A DNA stretch of 64,000 nucleotides from Pseudomonadota bacterium. GTDB taxonomy: Bacteria; Pseudomonadota; Gammaproteobacteria; Steroidobacterales; Steroidobacteraceae. The stretch is taken from positions 1 through 64,000 of the forward strand of contig JAJZFQ010000178.1 in the NCBI GenBank assembly GCA_021805275.1. Direction: 5' to 3'. Position numbers and translations under genes: made by a program. Below the pieces are notes generated by a model. That model searched no databases and was not told the origin of the DNA. It saw only the letters and a program-made list of their open reading frames with translations. This document shows, piece by piece, positions 1-8,425 of this stretch. The first letter of the stretch is position 1. Every line of letters starts with the position of its first letter.

Positions 1-108
1 GTTGGGTCCGAGGAAGGCGAAGATCTCGCCCCGCTCGACCTGGAACGAGATGTCGTGCACGGCAACGAACTCGCCGAACTTGCGTGTCAGGTTCTGCACG
101 TCAATCAT
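1..108 (-). CDS. ABC transporter ATP-binding protein, N-terminal fragment cut by window edge
   Basis: The reverse strand from an ATG at 106-108 encodes MIDVQNLTRKFGEFVAVHDI and continues through a typical ABC-ATPase start (A-loop region, beta strands, then E-I-F-A-F-L-G-P-N, the entry to the Walker A loop) until the window ends. It would be the nucleotide-binding subunit of an ABC exporter or importer of the CcmA/NatA type. Only 36 codons are visible, so the substrate cannot be inferred. A near-identical but truncated copy lies at 11012-11090, where it follows a decayed two-component system. Confidence 0.8.
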   Translation of the reverse strand, partial: MIDVQNLTRKFGEFVAVHDISFQVERGEIFAFLGPN

Positions 109-127
109 GCCGGCGAGCCTCCCTGGA
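30..127. repeat. Copy 1 of a dispersed ~98-bp repeat (start of ABC ATPase gene)
   Basis: This stretch matches 11012-11109 with only a few substitutions. It covers the first codons of the ABC-ATPase gene and about 19 bp upstream of its ATG. Similarity stops inside the gene in the second copy, so the second copy looks like a truncated duplicate rather than a shared regulatory element. Confidence 0.7.
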
Positions 128-422
128 TCCAGGCGGTGCAATACGGGACCGCCCGCAGGATAGCATGGTGAAGGCGCCGGCAGTGCTCTCGGGGCGACTG
201 ACTGAGTTTGCGCAGCGAGCGGATCACCGACCGGGTTCAGCGCTCCGGGACGGACGAGGGAGCCGATGCCGTGAGCGGAGTCCGGCTCGATGCGCCTCAA
301 TGCCCTGCGATTGCGTCGGCGCCTGCGTCAGTCGGGTGACGACAGGGGATACACGGAGCGCCGAACGGCGACGCCGCGGCGCTCCGATCCGGCTTGCAGG
401 CGCCGGTGGCTGCATTGGCGCA
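109..422. other. Non-coding gap upstream of the ABC ATPase
   Basis: About 310 bp between the ABC-ATPase start and the stop of the CMD-family gene. Short open frames exist on both strands, but they are rich in Arg, Pro and Ser, lack ribosome-binding sites and resemble no family. I see no convincing gene, RNA or terminator. Confidence 0.4.
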
Positions 423-818
423 TCAGAGGAATTGTTCGTCAACGGGCACTTCGAGCGCCGTCACCAGGCGATTGAGGTCGTTTGCTAGACCGACAATGGC
501 GAGCAGCTCCCAGTATTGTGCCTCCGTCATGCCTTTCTTGCGCGCCGCGGCTCCGTGCGAAGCGGTGCAGTACCGACATCCGTTGCTCACGCTGACCGCG
601 ACATAGAGCATTTCCTTGACCGCCGGGTCCAATGCCCCCGGGCCCATGATCTGTTTGATGTTCGACCAGACCCGGCGCAGCGTCGCCGGCTCGTGCGCCA
701 GGACCTTCCAGAAGTTGTTGACCCAGTCGGTCTTGCGCGTCGCCATGATGTCGTCATAGACCGCGCGGACCTCCGCCGATGCGTTCGCGTATTCAATGGG
801 CTCTTTTCGGGTTGCCAT
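423..818 (-). CDS. Carboxymuconolactone decarboxylase (AhpD-like) family protein
   Basis: A 131-residue protein of the CMD/AhpD fold, the usual length for the single-domain family. The signature C-R-Y-C-T-A-S-H near residues 82-89 carries the CxxC pair and the downstream His used in AhpD-type alkylhydroperoxidases for peroxide reduction and proton relay. It is preceded by a helix with conserved acidic residues (P-A-V-K-E-M). There is no signal peptide, so it should be cytoplasmic. It lies downstream of, and on the same strand as, the aminotransferase at 932-2164 with a gap of about 110 bp, and may share its transcript. The substrate is unknown; redox or lactone chemistry are both possible for this superfamily. 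Confidence 0.85.
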   Translation of the reverse strand: MATRKEPIEYANASAEVRAVYDDIMATRKTDWVNNFWKVLAHEPATLRRVWSNIKQIMGPGALDPAVKEMLYVAVSVSNGCRYCTASHGAAARKKGMTEAQYWELLAIVGLANDLNRLVTALEVPVDEQFL

Positions 819-931
819 GCACGTGCTCCGAGGTGTTGATCGAGCGTTGAAGCAAAAATGTCGCGGCCAGCCCGCCGACCGAGCTCAGACGCTGGTGCTC
901 GCGCGACCGCGGCGGGCGCATGCGGATATTC

Positions 932-2164
932 TCATCCTCGCCGTCGCCGCCGGCTTGCGCAGTGCGGCCAGCCGCGGGCACGCTCATTGTGCAGCAGTTC
1001 ACCGAGGGCCGAGATGCCTCTGACGATGGTTTCGTCGGTCTGGGTCGCATAGCTGAGGCGCGCATAGTGGTGGCGCGCACCGAGCGGGAAGAACGTGCCG
1101 CCTGGCACGTAGGCCACGTTGGCGTGCGGGATGGCCGCATCGTGCAAGAAGCGCTGCGCGTCGAACCGCTCAGGAAACGTGAGCCAGGTGAACAGTCCGC
1201 CCGAGGGATTTGTGCAGCCGATTTCGGCCGGGAACGTGCTGCGCAGCGTATCGAGCATAATTGTCTTCTTGTGCCGGTACTGGGAGCTGATGCTGCGAAT
1301 GTGCCTGGGCAGATCGAACGTCTGCAGAAGCTGCGAGATCACAGCCATGTTCAGCGTGCTGCACTGAGTATCGGCAGCCAGCTTCAGCAGGCTTAGCTTC
1401 TCAATGATGTTCGGGGCGGCGACCACCCATCCGGTGCGCAGCCCGGGGGCGAGAATTTTCGAGAAGCTGCCGACGAACACCACTCGGTTCTGTCGGTCGA
1501 GACTCTTCAGGGTCGGCAGAGATTCCCCGTCAAACCGGATATCGCGATATGGGCTGTCCTCGATGATGATCAGTTCGTGGCGGTCGGCTACCTCGAGCAG
1601 TGCACGTCGTCGCGGCAGGCTCAGCGTAACGCCGGTGGGGTTCTGAAAATCTGGAATGACATAGATGAGTCTTGCGCCCGACGTCCGGCTCAGCAGGTCG
1701 TCGAGCTCATCGACCCGCATGCCCTCGTCGTCGATCGTGACCGCGGCATAGCGCGGCTCATAGGGATTGAAAGCGAGCAGGGCGCCGAGGAAGGTGGGAT
1801 TCTCGCAGACGATGTAATTACCTTTATTTATCAGTAGCTTGGCGATTAGATCCAGTGCCTGTTGCGCACCGTGGACGATTAGGATTTCATCGTCTGCGCA
1901 GGCGACTCCGGTGCGCCGCATATGCTTTGCCACATGCGCCCGCAGACTCTCGAGACCCCTCGACGTGGCGTACTGGAGTGCCGCGGCACCGTTCGCCGCC
2001 AGCACCTGCTGATACGCAGTGGCCAACTCCGCGCGCGGAAAGGTTTGCGGATCCGGATACCCTCCGCCGAAGGAAATGATGCGCGGATCGGCACCCAAGG
2101 TCAGCAATTCACGTATCGCCGACGGCTGCACACGTACCATCCGTCTCGCAAATGAAATGGTCAT
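932..2164 (-). CDS. PLP-dependent class I/II aminotransferase (2-aminoadipate/kynurenine aminotransferase-like)
   Basis: A 410-residue fold-type I aminotransferase. Visible landmarks are the N-P-T-G motif near 175-178, the E-D-S-P-Y block near 202-206 (cofactor-ring Asp and Tyr) and S-F-S-K-I-L-A-P-G with the Schiff-base Lys at about 236, followed by R-T-G-W. The stand-alone enzyme resembles the LysN/2-aminoadipate transaminase branch related to MocR C-terminal domains, which act on bulky or aromatic amino acids. The C-terminus ends in a basic run (S-R-R-R-R-R-G) that may be spurious. It is divergent from an Lrp/AsnC regulator at 2348, a common layout for an amino-acid-responsive gene. Substrate specificity cannot be read from sequence alone. 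Confidence 0.88.
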   Translation of the reverse strand: MTISFARRMVRVQPSAIRELLTLGADPRIISFGGGYPDPQTFPRAELATAYQQVLAANGAAALQYATSRGLESLRAHVAKHMRRTGVACADDEILIVHGAQQALDLIAKLLINKGNYIVCENPTFLGALLAFNPYEPRYAAVTIDDEGMRVDELDDLLSRTSGARLIYVIPDFQNPTGVTLSLPRRRALLEVADRHELIIIEDSPYRDIRFDGESLPTLKSLDRQNRVVFVGSFSKILAPGLRTGWVVAAPNIIEKLSLLKLAADTQCSTLNMAVISQLLQTFDLPRHIRSISSQYRHKKTIMLDTLRSTFPAEIGCTNPSGGLFTWLTFPERFDAQRFLHDAAIPHANVAYVPGGTFFPLGARHHYARLSYATQTDETIVRGISALGELLHNERARGWPHCASRRRRRG

Positions 2165-2284
2165 CCCGTGTCGGCTCCCGGTAGAGGCTTGACGTATGGA
2201 CTGCAGGCGGAGTCGAGCGCTGGCCCCCAGCGACTGCGCGCGTCATATTAATGAAGCTCTACCGGCCGCGGCTTTCATTTTGCC

Positions 2285-2311
2285 TTGACAATCCGCCGTT
2301 TCATGTAATGT
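2285..2311 (+). promoter_or_regulatory. Candidate sigma-70 promoter for the Lrp/AsnC gene
   Basis: A perfect -35 TTGACA at 2285-2290 is followed 15 bp later by an AT-rich TAATGT (2306-2311) in the divergent gap between the aminotransferase and the Lrp-type regulator. The -35 is striking; the -10 is imperfect and the spacer short, so the exact promoter is uncertain. Confidence 0.35.
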
Positions 2312-2347
2312 TTATTTCGCTGGCGCCCATTCATGCCGGAGCTCAGG

Positions 2348-2875
2348 ATGACCGACAACACAAACGAACTGGACCGGACCGATTTGCGGATTCTCGAAGT
2401 GCTGCAACGCAATGCGACCTTGTCTGCTGCCGAAGTCGGGGAACTGGTGAGTGTGACCGGCCCAACCGCGTGGCGGCGGATCACGCGCTTGGAGAAGGCC
2501 GGAGTCATCACCGGGCGACACGCGGTTATCGATCCCGCCAAGGTAGATCTCGGACTCACCGTCTACGTCAGCATCAGACTGATCAACGGCTCGCGCGAAT
2601 ACTTGACCGCCTTCGCACAGGCGATTGAAAACGTTCCGGAAATCGTCGAGTGCAGTATGACCACCGGCGGCTCCTCGTTCCTGCTGCGCGTTCTGGTGCG
2701 AGATACGGCGGCCTACGAAGCGTTCTTCGTCGAAGTTATTGCCGGGTTGCCCGGACTGCTCGCGACCGACTCGATCTTTGTGCTGTCGAAAGTCAAGTCG
2801 GATCCCATGCTGCCGGTCGGAGTTGCGCCACGACGGGCGTCGCTGTCGCGGTGGATTGGAAAATCTGCAAAGTAG
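2348..2875 (+). CDS. Lrp/AsnC family transcriptional regulator
   Basis: A protein of about 175 residues with an N-terminal winged helix-turn-helix (L-D-R-T-D-L-R-I-L-E-V-L-Q, then the recognition region T-G-P-T-A-W-R-R-I) and a C-terminal RAM/AsnC ligand-binding domain (Y-V-S-I-R-L, then S-M-T-T-G-G-S-S-F-L-L-R-V). I chose the ATG at 2348 because GGAG at 2338-2341 sits six bases upstream; the in-frame ATG at 2333 has no comparable site. It is divergent from an aminotransferase and upstream of an APC permease, so control of amino-acid uptake and transamination is likely. The effector is unknown. Confidence 0.9.
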   Translation: MTDNTNELDRTDLRILEVLQRNATLSAAEVGELVSVTGPTAWRRITRLEKAGVITGRHAVIDPAKVDLGLTVYVSIRLINGSREYLTAFAQAIENVPEIVECSMTTGGSSFLLRVLVRDTAAYEAFFVEVIAGLPGLLATDSIFVLSKVKSDPMLPVGVAPRRASLSRWIGKSAK

Positions 2876-2898
2876 GCAACCTAAGGACGGCAATATTC

Positions 2899-2912
2899 GT
2901 AACAGACGTTAC
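2899..2912. promoter_or_regulatory. Inverted repeat upstream of APC permease, possible operator
   Basis: GTAAC-AGAC-GTTAC is a perfect 5-bp inverted repeat about 65 bp upstream of the permease start. A second imperfect dyad (TTCAA...TTGAA, 2928-2943) follows. Either could bind the neighbouring Lrp-type regulator. Both are short enough to arise by chance. Confidence 0.25.
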
Positions 2913-2977
2913 ATTTATGCGCGCCGTTCAAGTTCTTTTGAAACAATACAATGCGCGGTGCTGGCTAGACTGGTCAG

Positions 2978-4663
2978 GTGCCAGATGCCCTGTCGAACGC
3001 CATTGATGTCACGCCAGCAGAGGCGCCGTCCGCGGTTATGGTGCCCCCGCTCGACGCCTCGGAGGGTGGGGCGCGAGCTGTCGGTCAACTGAAGCGAGAC
3101 ATCGGCGCACTACCGCTGCTGTTCACGGGCCTGAGCGCCATGATCGGTTCAGGGTGGCTATTTGGCGCGCAGCGAGCCGCTGCCCTGGCGGGCCCTTCCG
3201 CCATACTCGCCTGGCTTATCGGCGAGGCTATCATACTGATCATCGCTGTGGTGGCGGTGGAGCTGGGAACGATGTTCCGCGTCTCCGGCGGTCTGACCCG
3301 CTACCCGCAGTGCACGCACGGTGCTCTGGCGGCGCTGCTGGCGTCATGGGCTAACTGGCTGTCGATCGCCGGCGCCATACCGCTCGAGGCCGTGGCCTCC
3401 GTCCAGTATCTTAGTTCCTGGCATGGCTCATGGCCTGCTTCGCTGGTCGTCGCGGGCACACTCAGCCCGAACGGACTGCTGCTGGCTGCCGGCCTGCTCA
3501 TTGTGTACTTCTTGCTCAATTTCTGGGGCGTGAGACTCTTTGCCCGCTCCAACGCGGCGATCACCGTCTTCAAGCTTGCGGTGCCGACGCTCTCTGCGGT
3601 GGCGCTGATCTTCGCGTCGCTCACGCCCGAGCACTTCGTGAATCGTCCGGTGACCGGATTCATGCCGTACGGGATGGCAGGTCTGCTTACAGCCGTGTCG
3701 ACGTCGGGCATCGTGCTGTCCTTCAACGGATTCCAGAGTCCGCTCAACCTGGCCGGTGAGGCGAGTCACGCCCGGCGGACCATTCCCTTCGCAGTCATCG
3801 GCTCGGTCGTCCTTGGCGGCTTGGTTTATCTGCTGCTGCAGGTGGCCTTCCTGGTGGCTGTGCCCACGAGTCAGCTGGCGCATGGCTGGGCCGGGATCAA
3901 CATGAGCTCGCCGTTCGCCGAACTCGCCGTTGCACTGAACATCAACTGGCTGGCAGTGCTTCTCTATGCCGACGCATTCGTCTCGCCAAGCGGCGCAGGC
4001 ATGACGGACATGGCGACTAGCTCGCGGATGATCCTCGGCGTCGAGCTGAACGGTCTGGCGCCGCGCCTGCTGGGACGCATCGACCCGGTCTACGGGGTCC
4101 CGCGGCCGGCGCTGTGGACGAACCTCATTCTGGCCATGATGGTGCTGTTGGCGTTCCGCGGCTGGAACGCGCTTGCCGCTTTGATTTCCGTGGCGACCGC
4201 GCTGTCCTATCTGATGATCCCGATATCGGCCATGTCGCTCCGGCGAACCGCGGCGCAGGTGGATCGGCCGTTCCGGGTCAAGGCGATGGGTGCACTGGGG
4301 ACCGCCGGCTTCGTACTGACCGGCGAGTTGCTCTACTGGGCCCGCTGGCCGTTGACCCTCGAAATTATTGCCCTGATGGCCGTGCCGCTGCCGTTCTACT
4401 TTTGGTATCGGCGCGGGCCGGAGCGCGTGCGCCTGAGCGCGGAGCTGAACCATGCTCTGTGGCTGCTGCTTTATCTGCCGGCGCTGGTGGCCCTCTCCTG
4501 GGCGGGCAGCACCGCATTTGGCGGGCGCGGTTGGCTGCCATACGGTTGGGACATGGCCGCAGTTGCGGTCGTCTCGGCCGGCTTCTGTCATTGGGGGGCG
4601 CGCGTCGGCTTAGCCAAGCCGACAATCCAGGATCTGCTGATGGACGGGATTCGGTCGCAATAG
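2978..4663 (+). CDS. APC superfamily amino acid permease
   Basis: A 561-residue polytopic inner-membrane protein with 12 or more hydrophobic segments. The first membrane segment carries L-S-A-M-I-G-S-G-W-L-F-G, matching the G-S-G substrate-binding break of APC transporters in TM1. It should import amino acids or amines in symport with protons or sodium. It is longer than typical family members (about 450-500) because of extra C-terminal hydrophobic segments and a 35-residue soluble N-terminus. The call uses the GTG at 2978; an ATG at 3038 is an alternative and neither has a strong ribosome-binding site. It lies downstream of the Lrp/AsnC gene and upstream of the TonB receptor. Confidence 0.88.
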   Translation: MPDALSNAIDVTPAEAPSAVMVPPLDASEGGARAVGQLKRDIGALPLLFTGLSAMIGSGWLFGAQRAAALAGPSAILAWLIGEAIILIIAVVAVELGTMFRVSGGLTRYPQCTHGALAALLASWANWLSIAGAIPLEAVASVQYLSSWHGSWPASLVVAGTLSPNGLLLAAGLLIVYFLLNFWGVRLFARSNAAITVFKLAVPTLSAVALIFASLTPEHFVNRPVTGFMPYGMAGLLTAVSTSGIVLSFNGFQSPLNLAGEASHARRTIPFAVIGSVVLGGLVYLLLQVAFLVAVPTSQLAHGWAGINMSSPFAELAVALNINWLAVLLYADAFVSPSGAGMTDMATSSRMILGVELNGLAPRLLGRIDPVYGVPRPALWTNLILAMMVLLAFRGWNALAALISVATALSYLMIPISAMSLRRTAAQVDRPFRVKAMGALGTAGFVLTGELLYWARWPLTLEIIALMAVPLPFYFWYRRGPERVRLSAELNHALWLLLYLPALVALSWAGSTAFGGRGWLPYGWDMAAVAVVSAGFCHWGARVGLAKPTIQDLLMDGIRSQ

Positions 4664-4739
4664 GGGGGCGCGACTCGGTCCGGCGATGCGGCTGGAGAAG
4701 CCGGGAAAACGACAATCAACGCATCAAAGCGGAGGAATC

Positions 4740-7142
4740 ATGGCGAAAAACAGGTTCCCAGGGGCGGTCACTGAATTGATTCGCGCATCGAGCGTAGCGC
4801 TGGCGCTCTGCGGCGTCGGGCTCGCACGCGCCCAGCAGGCACCGCAAGGCGGATCCTTGGCGCTGAAGGAAATTGTCGTAACGGCCGAGACTTACGCGTC
4901 GTCCGCCCAAAGTACGCCGATCAGTCTCACGGCCATCACCGGCACCCAGCTCGAGGAACGCGGGATCACCTCGATCGAATCGCTGGCGCGCGACGTGCCG
5001 GGCCTATCCATGCGCAGTTCCGGTCCCGGTCAGACCGAGTTCGAGGCCCGTGGCATCGCATCAAACGGCGGGAATTCGCCCACGGTGGGTTTTTACCTCG
5101 GGGACATACCGCTGTCCCCGCCGGCGATGGGCCAGATCGGCAAAGTGGTCATCGATCCGAATCTGTACGATTTGTCACGCGTGGAGGTGCTTCGGGGTCC
5201 GCAAGGAACACTCTATGGCGCAAGCTCCATGGGCGGCACGATCAAGATTATTCCCCACGCGCCCGAGCTCAACCGCATCGACGGATCCGCCGACGTCACG
5301 GCCTCACACACCGACGGCGGTCGAGGCAACGGAAGCGCCGATCTGATGATCAACTATTCGCAAAGCCGCTACTGGGCGGTGCGCGCGGTGGTGTCGGATC
5401 TATATCGCAGCGGCTGGATCAGTCGCACCGTCGTCAACCCCTTTCCGGCCGACGTGCTTGGACCGAACGGGCCGCCGTGGACCCGCGGCAACGTTCTCAG
5501 CGCTCCCGTCCAGAGCATCGTTCCGGACGTGAACATCGAGCGCGAGCTGTCGGGCCGAATTGAGTTGCTCATCCAGCCGACGCACAAACTCAGCCTCAAT
5601 CTGCTGGCGCTCTCGCAGATCATGAACCTCGGTGGCTATGACGAATTTGATTTGCCGCCGGGTCCGAGTTATTTGACCCACTTTCAGCCTTACAACGTTC
5701 CGGAGCGAGTCCACGATCGGGCGAGCGTATTCTCGGTGACGATCAAGGATGACCTCGGATTCGCCGAGTTGACCAGTGCGACAGGGTATTATGATCGCCG
5801 TCCTTGGCAGATTCAGGACGCCTCGGAGGCGACATCGTGGACACTGCAGTCCTTTCTGGTCACGCCGGCCGAGAGTGCGGCGGTCGGCCTGCCGAATTAC
5901 ATCAATACGTCGATCTACGAGCGCGAGCCCGAACACGAGTTCAGTGAGGAGCTGCGGCTGAACTCCCTGGGTAGTCGTCGGCTCCATTGGGTCGCCGGCG
6001 TGTTCTACAGCAAGCTCAACTCCGCGTTCGTCGAGTATCAGTACGCGCCGTATATCGCACAATTGTCTCAGTTTCTCAATCCGCCCATGCAAAATCCGGC
6101 TGGCCTGACCTTTGGACTGAATAACCTGTACCAGATCTCGCAGAAGGCCGCATTCGCCGATGGATCCTGGCATCCCGTCCCGTGGTTGCGAGTCGAGGGC
6201 GGACTGCGCTGGTATCGGTATGACACCTCTGCGTTCAACAACGAATGGGGCTACTTCTTTTCCCCGCAAGCCGTGCCGCTGGCGAATCCACCCGGGAATT
6301 ACTCCTCGGCCTCGGGCGTGATTCCACGGGTGGACGTCGCTTGGGTGCCCAAGAAGAATCTCTTATTCTACATCTCGGCGTCCAAGGGCTTCAGGCCGGG
6401 CGGAGCGAATATGGCCATTCCGCTGACCGCCTGCCCGAGCGGCGGCCCCGAGTCATTCAACCCGGATACCGTCTGGGATTACGAGCTTGGAGGGAAGTCC
6501 CAGCTGGCTCAGAACCGCGTGCGCATCAATGCCGACTTCTACTACATCAAGTGGAACAGCGTGCAGCAGACGGCTCTCCTTTCCTGCGGCACGCAATATG
6601 TGACCAACGCGGGCGACGGGCGCAGCTACGGCCCCGAGCTGGAACTCGACGCGCGGCTGGCGCGGGACTGGACGGCTTCTCTGTCAGGAACCTGGACGCG
6701 GGCGGACATCACCAGTCCAAACGCAGCGTACGTAGGATCGCTGACCAATTCAGGCTACAGCTTTCCCAGCTGCCCGGTCGGCGGTACGTGCACGAGCGTT
6801 CCGATCCTGAACGTTCCCAAGGAGAGCGGCAGTGCGGCAATCGTCTATGCGCGGCCGGTCGGAGCGGATACATTGTCGGTGCGTCTAGACGGGACCTACA
6901 CCGGTAGCTCGTGGGATGAGGCGTTTGCGGTGATACGGCTGCCGGGATACGCCATGGCGAACCTGCGCATCACGCTGGCCGCGAGCAGATGGTCCGGCGC
7001 GGTATTCGTGACGAATCTTACAAACAAGGTGCCGTGGGTGTCGGCCAACAACACCAGCTTCAGCTTCAATATCGGACCGCTAACGCGCATCTCGACTCTG
7101 CAGCCAATGACCATCGGGACGCAGTGGAGTTACAACTTCTGA
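4740..7142 (+). CDS. TonB-dependent outer-membrane receptor (1 of 3)
   Basis: An 800-residue receptor. Start: ATG 4740, behind GGAGGA at 4731-4736. There is a signal peptide ending near A-R-A-Q-Q, then a TonB-box-like L-K-E-I-V-V-T-A, a plug domain with R-V-E-V-L-R-G-P-Q-G-T-L-Y-G-A-S-S-M-G-G, and a long beta barrel ending in the aromatic Y-N-F typical of outer-membrane proteins. Such receptors take up siderophores, vitamins, carbohydrates or peptides using TonB energy. The plug is clearly paralogous to the receptor at 49435-52002 (shared I-D-P-N-L-Y-D-L). Only 10 bp separate it from the secreted cyclase gene, so its ligand may be that enzyme's substrate. Confidence 0.92.
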   Translation: MAKNRFPGAVTELIRASSVALALCGVGLARAQQAPQGGSLALKEIVVTAETYASSAQSTPISLTAITGTQLEERGITSIESLARDVPGLSMRSSGPGQTEFEARGIASNGGNSPTVGFYLGDIPLSPPAMGQIGKVVIDPNLYDLSRVEVLRGPQGTLYGASSMGGTIKIIPHAPELNRIDGSADVTASHTDGGRGNGSADLMINYSQSRYWAVRAVVSDLYRSGWISRTVVNPFPADVLGPNGPPWTRGNVLSAPVQSIVPDVNIERELSGRIELLIQPTHKLSLNLLALSQIMNLGGYDEFDLPPGPSYLTHFQPYNVPERVHDRASVFSVTIKDDLGFAELTSATGYYDRRPWQIQDASEATSWTLQSFLVTPAESAAVGLPNYINTSIYEREPEHEFSEELRLNSLGSRRLHWVAGVFYSKLNSAFVEYQYAPYIAQLSQFLNPPMQNPAGLTFGLNNLYQISQKAAFADGSWHPVPWLRVEGGLRWYRYDTSAFNNEWGYFFSPQAVPLANPPGNYSSASGVIPRVDVAWVPKKNLLFYISASKGFRPGGANMAIPLTACPSGGPESFNPDTVWDYELGGKSQLAQNRVRINADFYYIKWNSVQQTALLSCGTQYVTNAGDGRSYGPELELDARLARDWTASLSGTWTRADITSPNAAYVGSLTNSGYSFPSCPVGGTCTSVPILNVPKESGSAAIVYARPVGADTLSVRLDGTYTGSSWDEAFAVIRLPGYAMANLRITLAASRWSGAVFVTNLTNKVPWVSANNTSFSFNIGPLTRISTLQPMTIGTQWSYNF

Positions 7143-7152
7143 GGAGACAAGC

Positions 7153-8016
7153 ATGAAGTTTAGAAATGTCGTGGCCATCTTCGCCGTAGCACTCGCGCCG
7201 CTCACGGGCCATGATTTGGCGACCGCCCGCGCCGCCGCGCGCCGACAAGGCGCCGTGAGCAGCTTGTGGCCAATGTATTACAAGATTCTGGCGCACGCGC
7301 GCTACGTGGATCTGACCCACACGTTCGGACGAAACACGCCTCACTGGAAAGGTTTCGGCCCAATGAAGGAAAAGGCCTTATTCACGATTCGCAAGAACGG
7401 CTTTCACATCGATATGTATTGTCACGTCGGACAGTGGGGGACCCACGTGGACGCCCCCGCCCATTTTCACAGAGGTCTGAAAACGGTCGATGAGATCGCG
7501 CCTAGTGAAATGCTGCTGCCGCTAGTGGTTCTCGACGTCCATCGTCAGGTGGCAAAGGATCCGGACTATCGGATTACGCTCGCGGATGTGAAGGCCTGGG
7601 AGCGCCGCTACGGACCGATCCCGCCGCACAGCTTCGTCGCCATGCGGACCGGCTGGTCGCGACGCTGGCATGAGGGCGAAATTGCGATGGAAAATCCCGG
7701 GCCGAACGGTGTTGAGCACTTTCCGGGCTGGAGCTTGCCGGTATTGAAGTATCTGTCCCGGCATCATGTCACCGCCATCGGCCATGAAACCACCGACACG
7801 GATGGTGGGATCGATGCGTCAAAGAACGATTATGCCCTGGAGTCCTATTGGTTGGGCACGGACCATTATCAGATCGAGCTGCTGGCGCATCTGCACGAGG
7901 TGCCGGATGCGGGGGCGCTGGTCATGGTGACCTTCCCGAAACCACACCGCGGCACGGGCTTTCCGGCGCGGGTCATTGCCATCGTGCCCCAGGGTGACGC
8001 CCGCGGCGCGTACTGA
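7153..8016 (+). CDS. Secreted cyclase-family hydrolase (kynurenine formamidase/isatin hydrolase-like)
   Basis: A 287-residue protein with an N-terminal signal peptide (cleavage near T-A-R-A-A-A), so probably periplasmic. The cyclase-family (PF04199-type) metal motif appears as H-V-G-Q-W-G-T-H-V-D-A-P-A-H-F at residues 91-105. In KynB and isatin hydrolase the motif is HxGTHxD; here the first His position is Gln94, while His98 and Asp100 are kept. Known members open cyclic amides or cleave formamides using a divalent metal. It starts 10 bp after the TonB receptor and 28 bp before the cupin gene. The substrate is unknown, and a role in hydrolysing an imported cyclic or amide compound is inference. 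Confidence 0.85.
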   Translation: MKFRNVVAIFAVALAPLTGHDLATARAAARRQGAVSSLWPMYYKILAHARYVDLTHTFGRNTPHWKGFGPMKEKALFTIRKNGFHIDMYCHVGQWGTHVDAPAHFHRGLKTVDEIAPSEMLLPLVVLDVHRQVAKDPDYRITLADVKAWERRYGPIPPHSFVAMRTGWSRRWHEGEIAMENPGPNGVEHFPGWSLPVLKYLSRHHVTAIGHETTDTDGGIDASKNDYALESYWLGTDHYQIELLAHLHEVPDAGALVMVTFPKPHRGTGFPARVIAIVPQGDARGAY

Positions 8017-8044
8017 CCCATCGAATGACAGAGAGGTACATCGC

Positions 8045-8425
8045 ATGAGCTCAAGTACGACCAGTTCGGTTCCGCATTATCGTTGGGACGAGATGCCAGC
8101 GGAGCAGCTGAAGGATGGGTTAACACGCAAGCTGGTGACCGGCGAACGCATGATGATCGCGCACGTTTACTTCAAGAAAGGCGCGGATGTTCCCAAGCAC
8201 TCGCATCACAATGAGCAAATCACCTACATTCTCTCGGGTGCGCTGAGATTCTGGTTCGGTGCCGATGGCGAGTCCGAGCGTATTGTGCGGGCCGGCGAAG
8301 TGATCGTTATTCCGTCCCATGTACCGCACCGCGCACTCGCGCTCGAGGATACGCTCGACGTCGATGTGTTCTCGCCGCCGCGCGAGGACTGGCTCGCACA
8401 CACCGATTCCTATCTGCGGGGCTAA
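8045..8425 (+). CDS. Small single-domain cupin protein
   Basis: A 126-residue cupin. The first cupin motif reads roughly K-H-S-H-H-N-E-Q-I-T-Y-I-L-S-G, supplying the metal-binding His and Glu, and the second G-E-V-I-V-I-P-S-H-V-P-H-R ends with the last His ligand. ATG 8045 is preferred to the upstream in-frame start at 7976, which overlaps the preceding gene; AGAGAGG at 8030-8036 precedes it. There is no signal peptide. Single-domain cupins of this kind act as dioxygenases, isomerases or metabolite sensors. The stop codon abuts the next gene's ATG, implying translational coupling with the aminotransferase. Confidence 0.85.
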   Translation: MSSSTTSSVPHYRWDEMPAEQLKDGLTRKLVTGERMMIAHVYFKKGADVPKHSHHNEQITYILSGALRFWFGADGESERIVRAGEVIVIPSHVPHRALALEDTLDVDVFSPPREDWLAHTDSYLRG

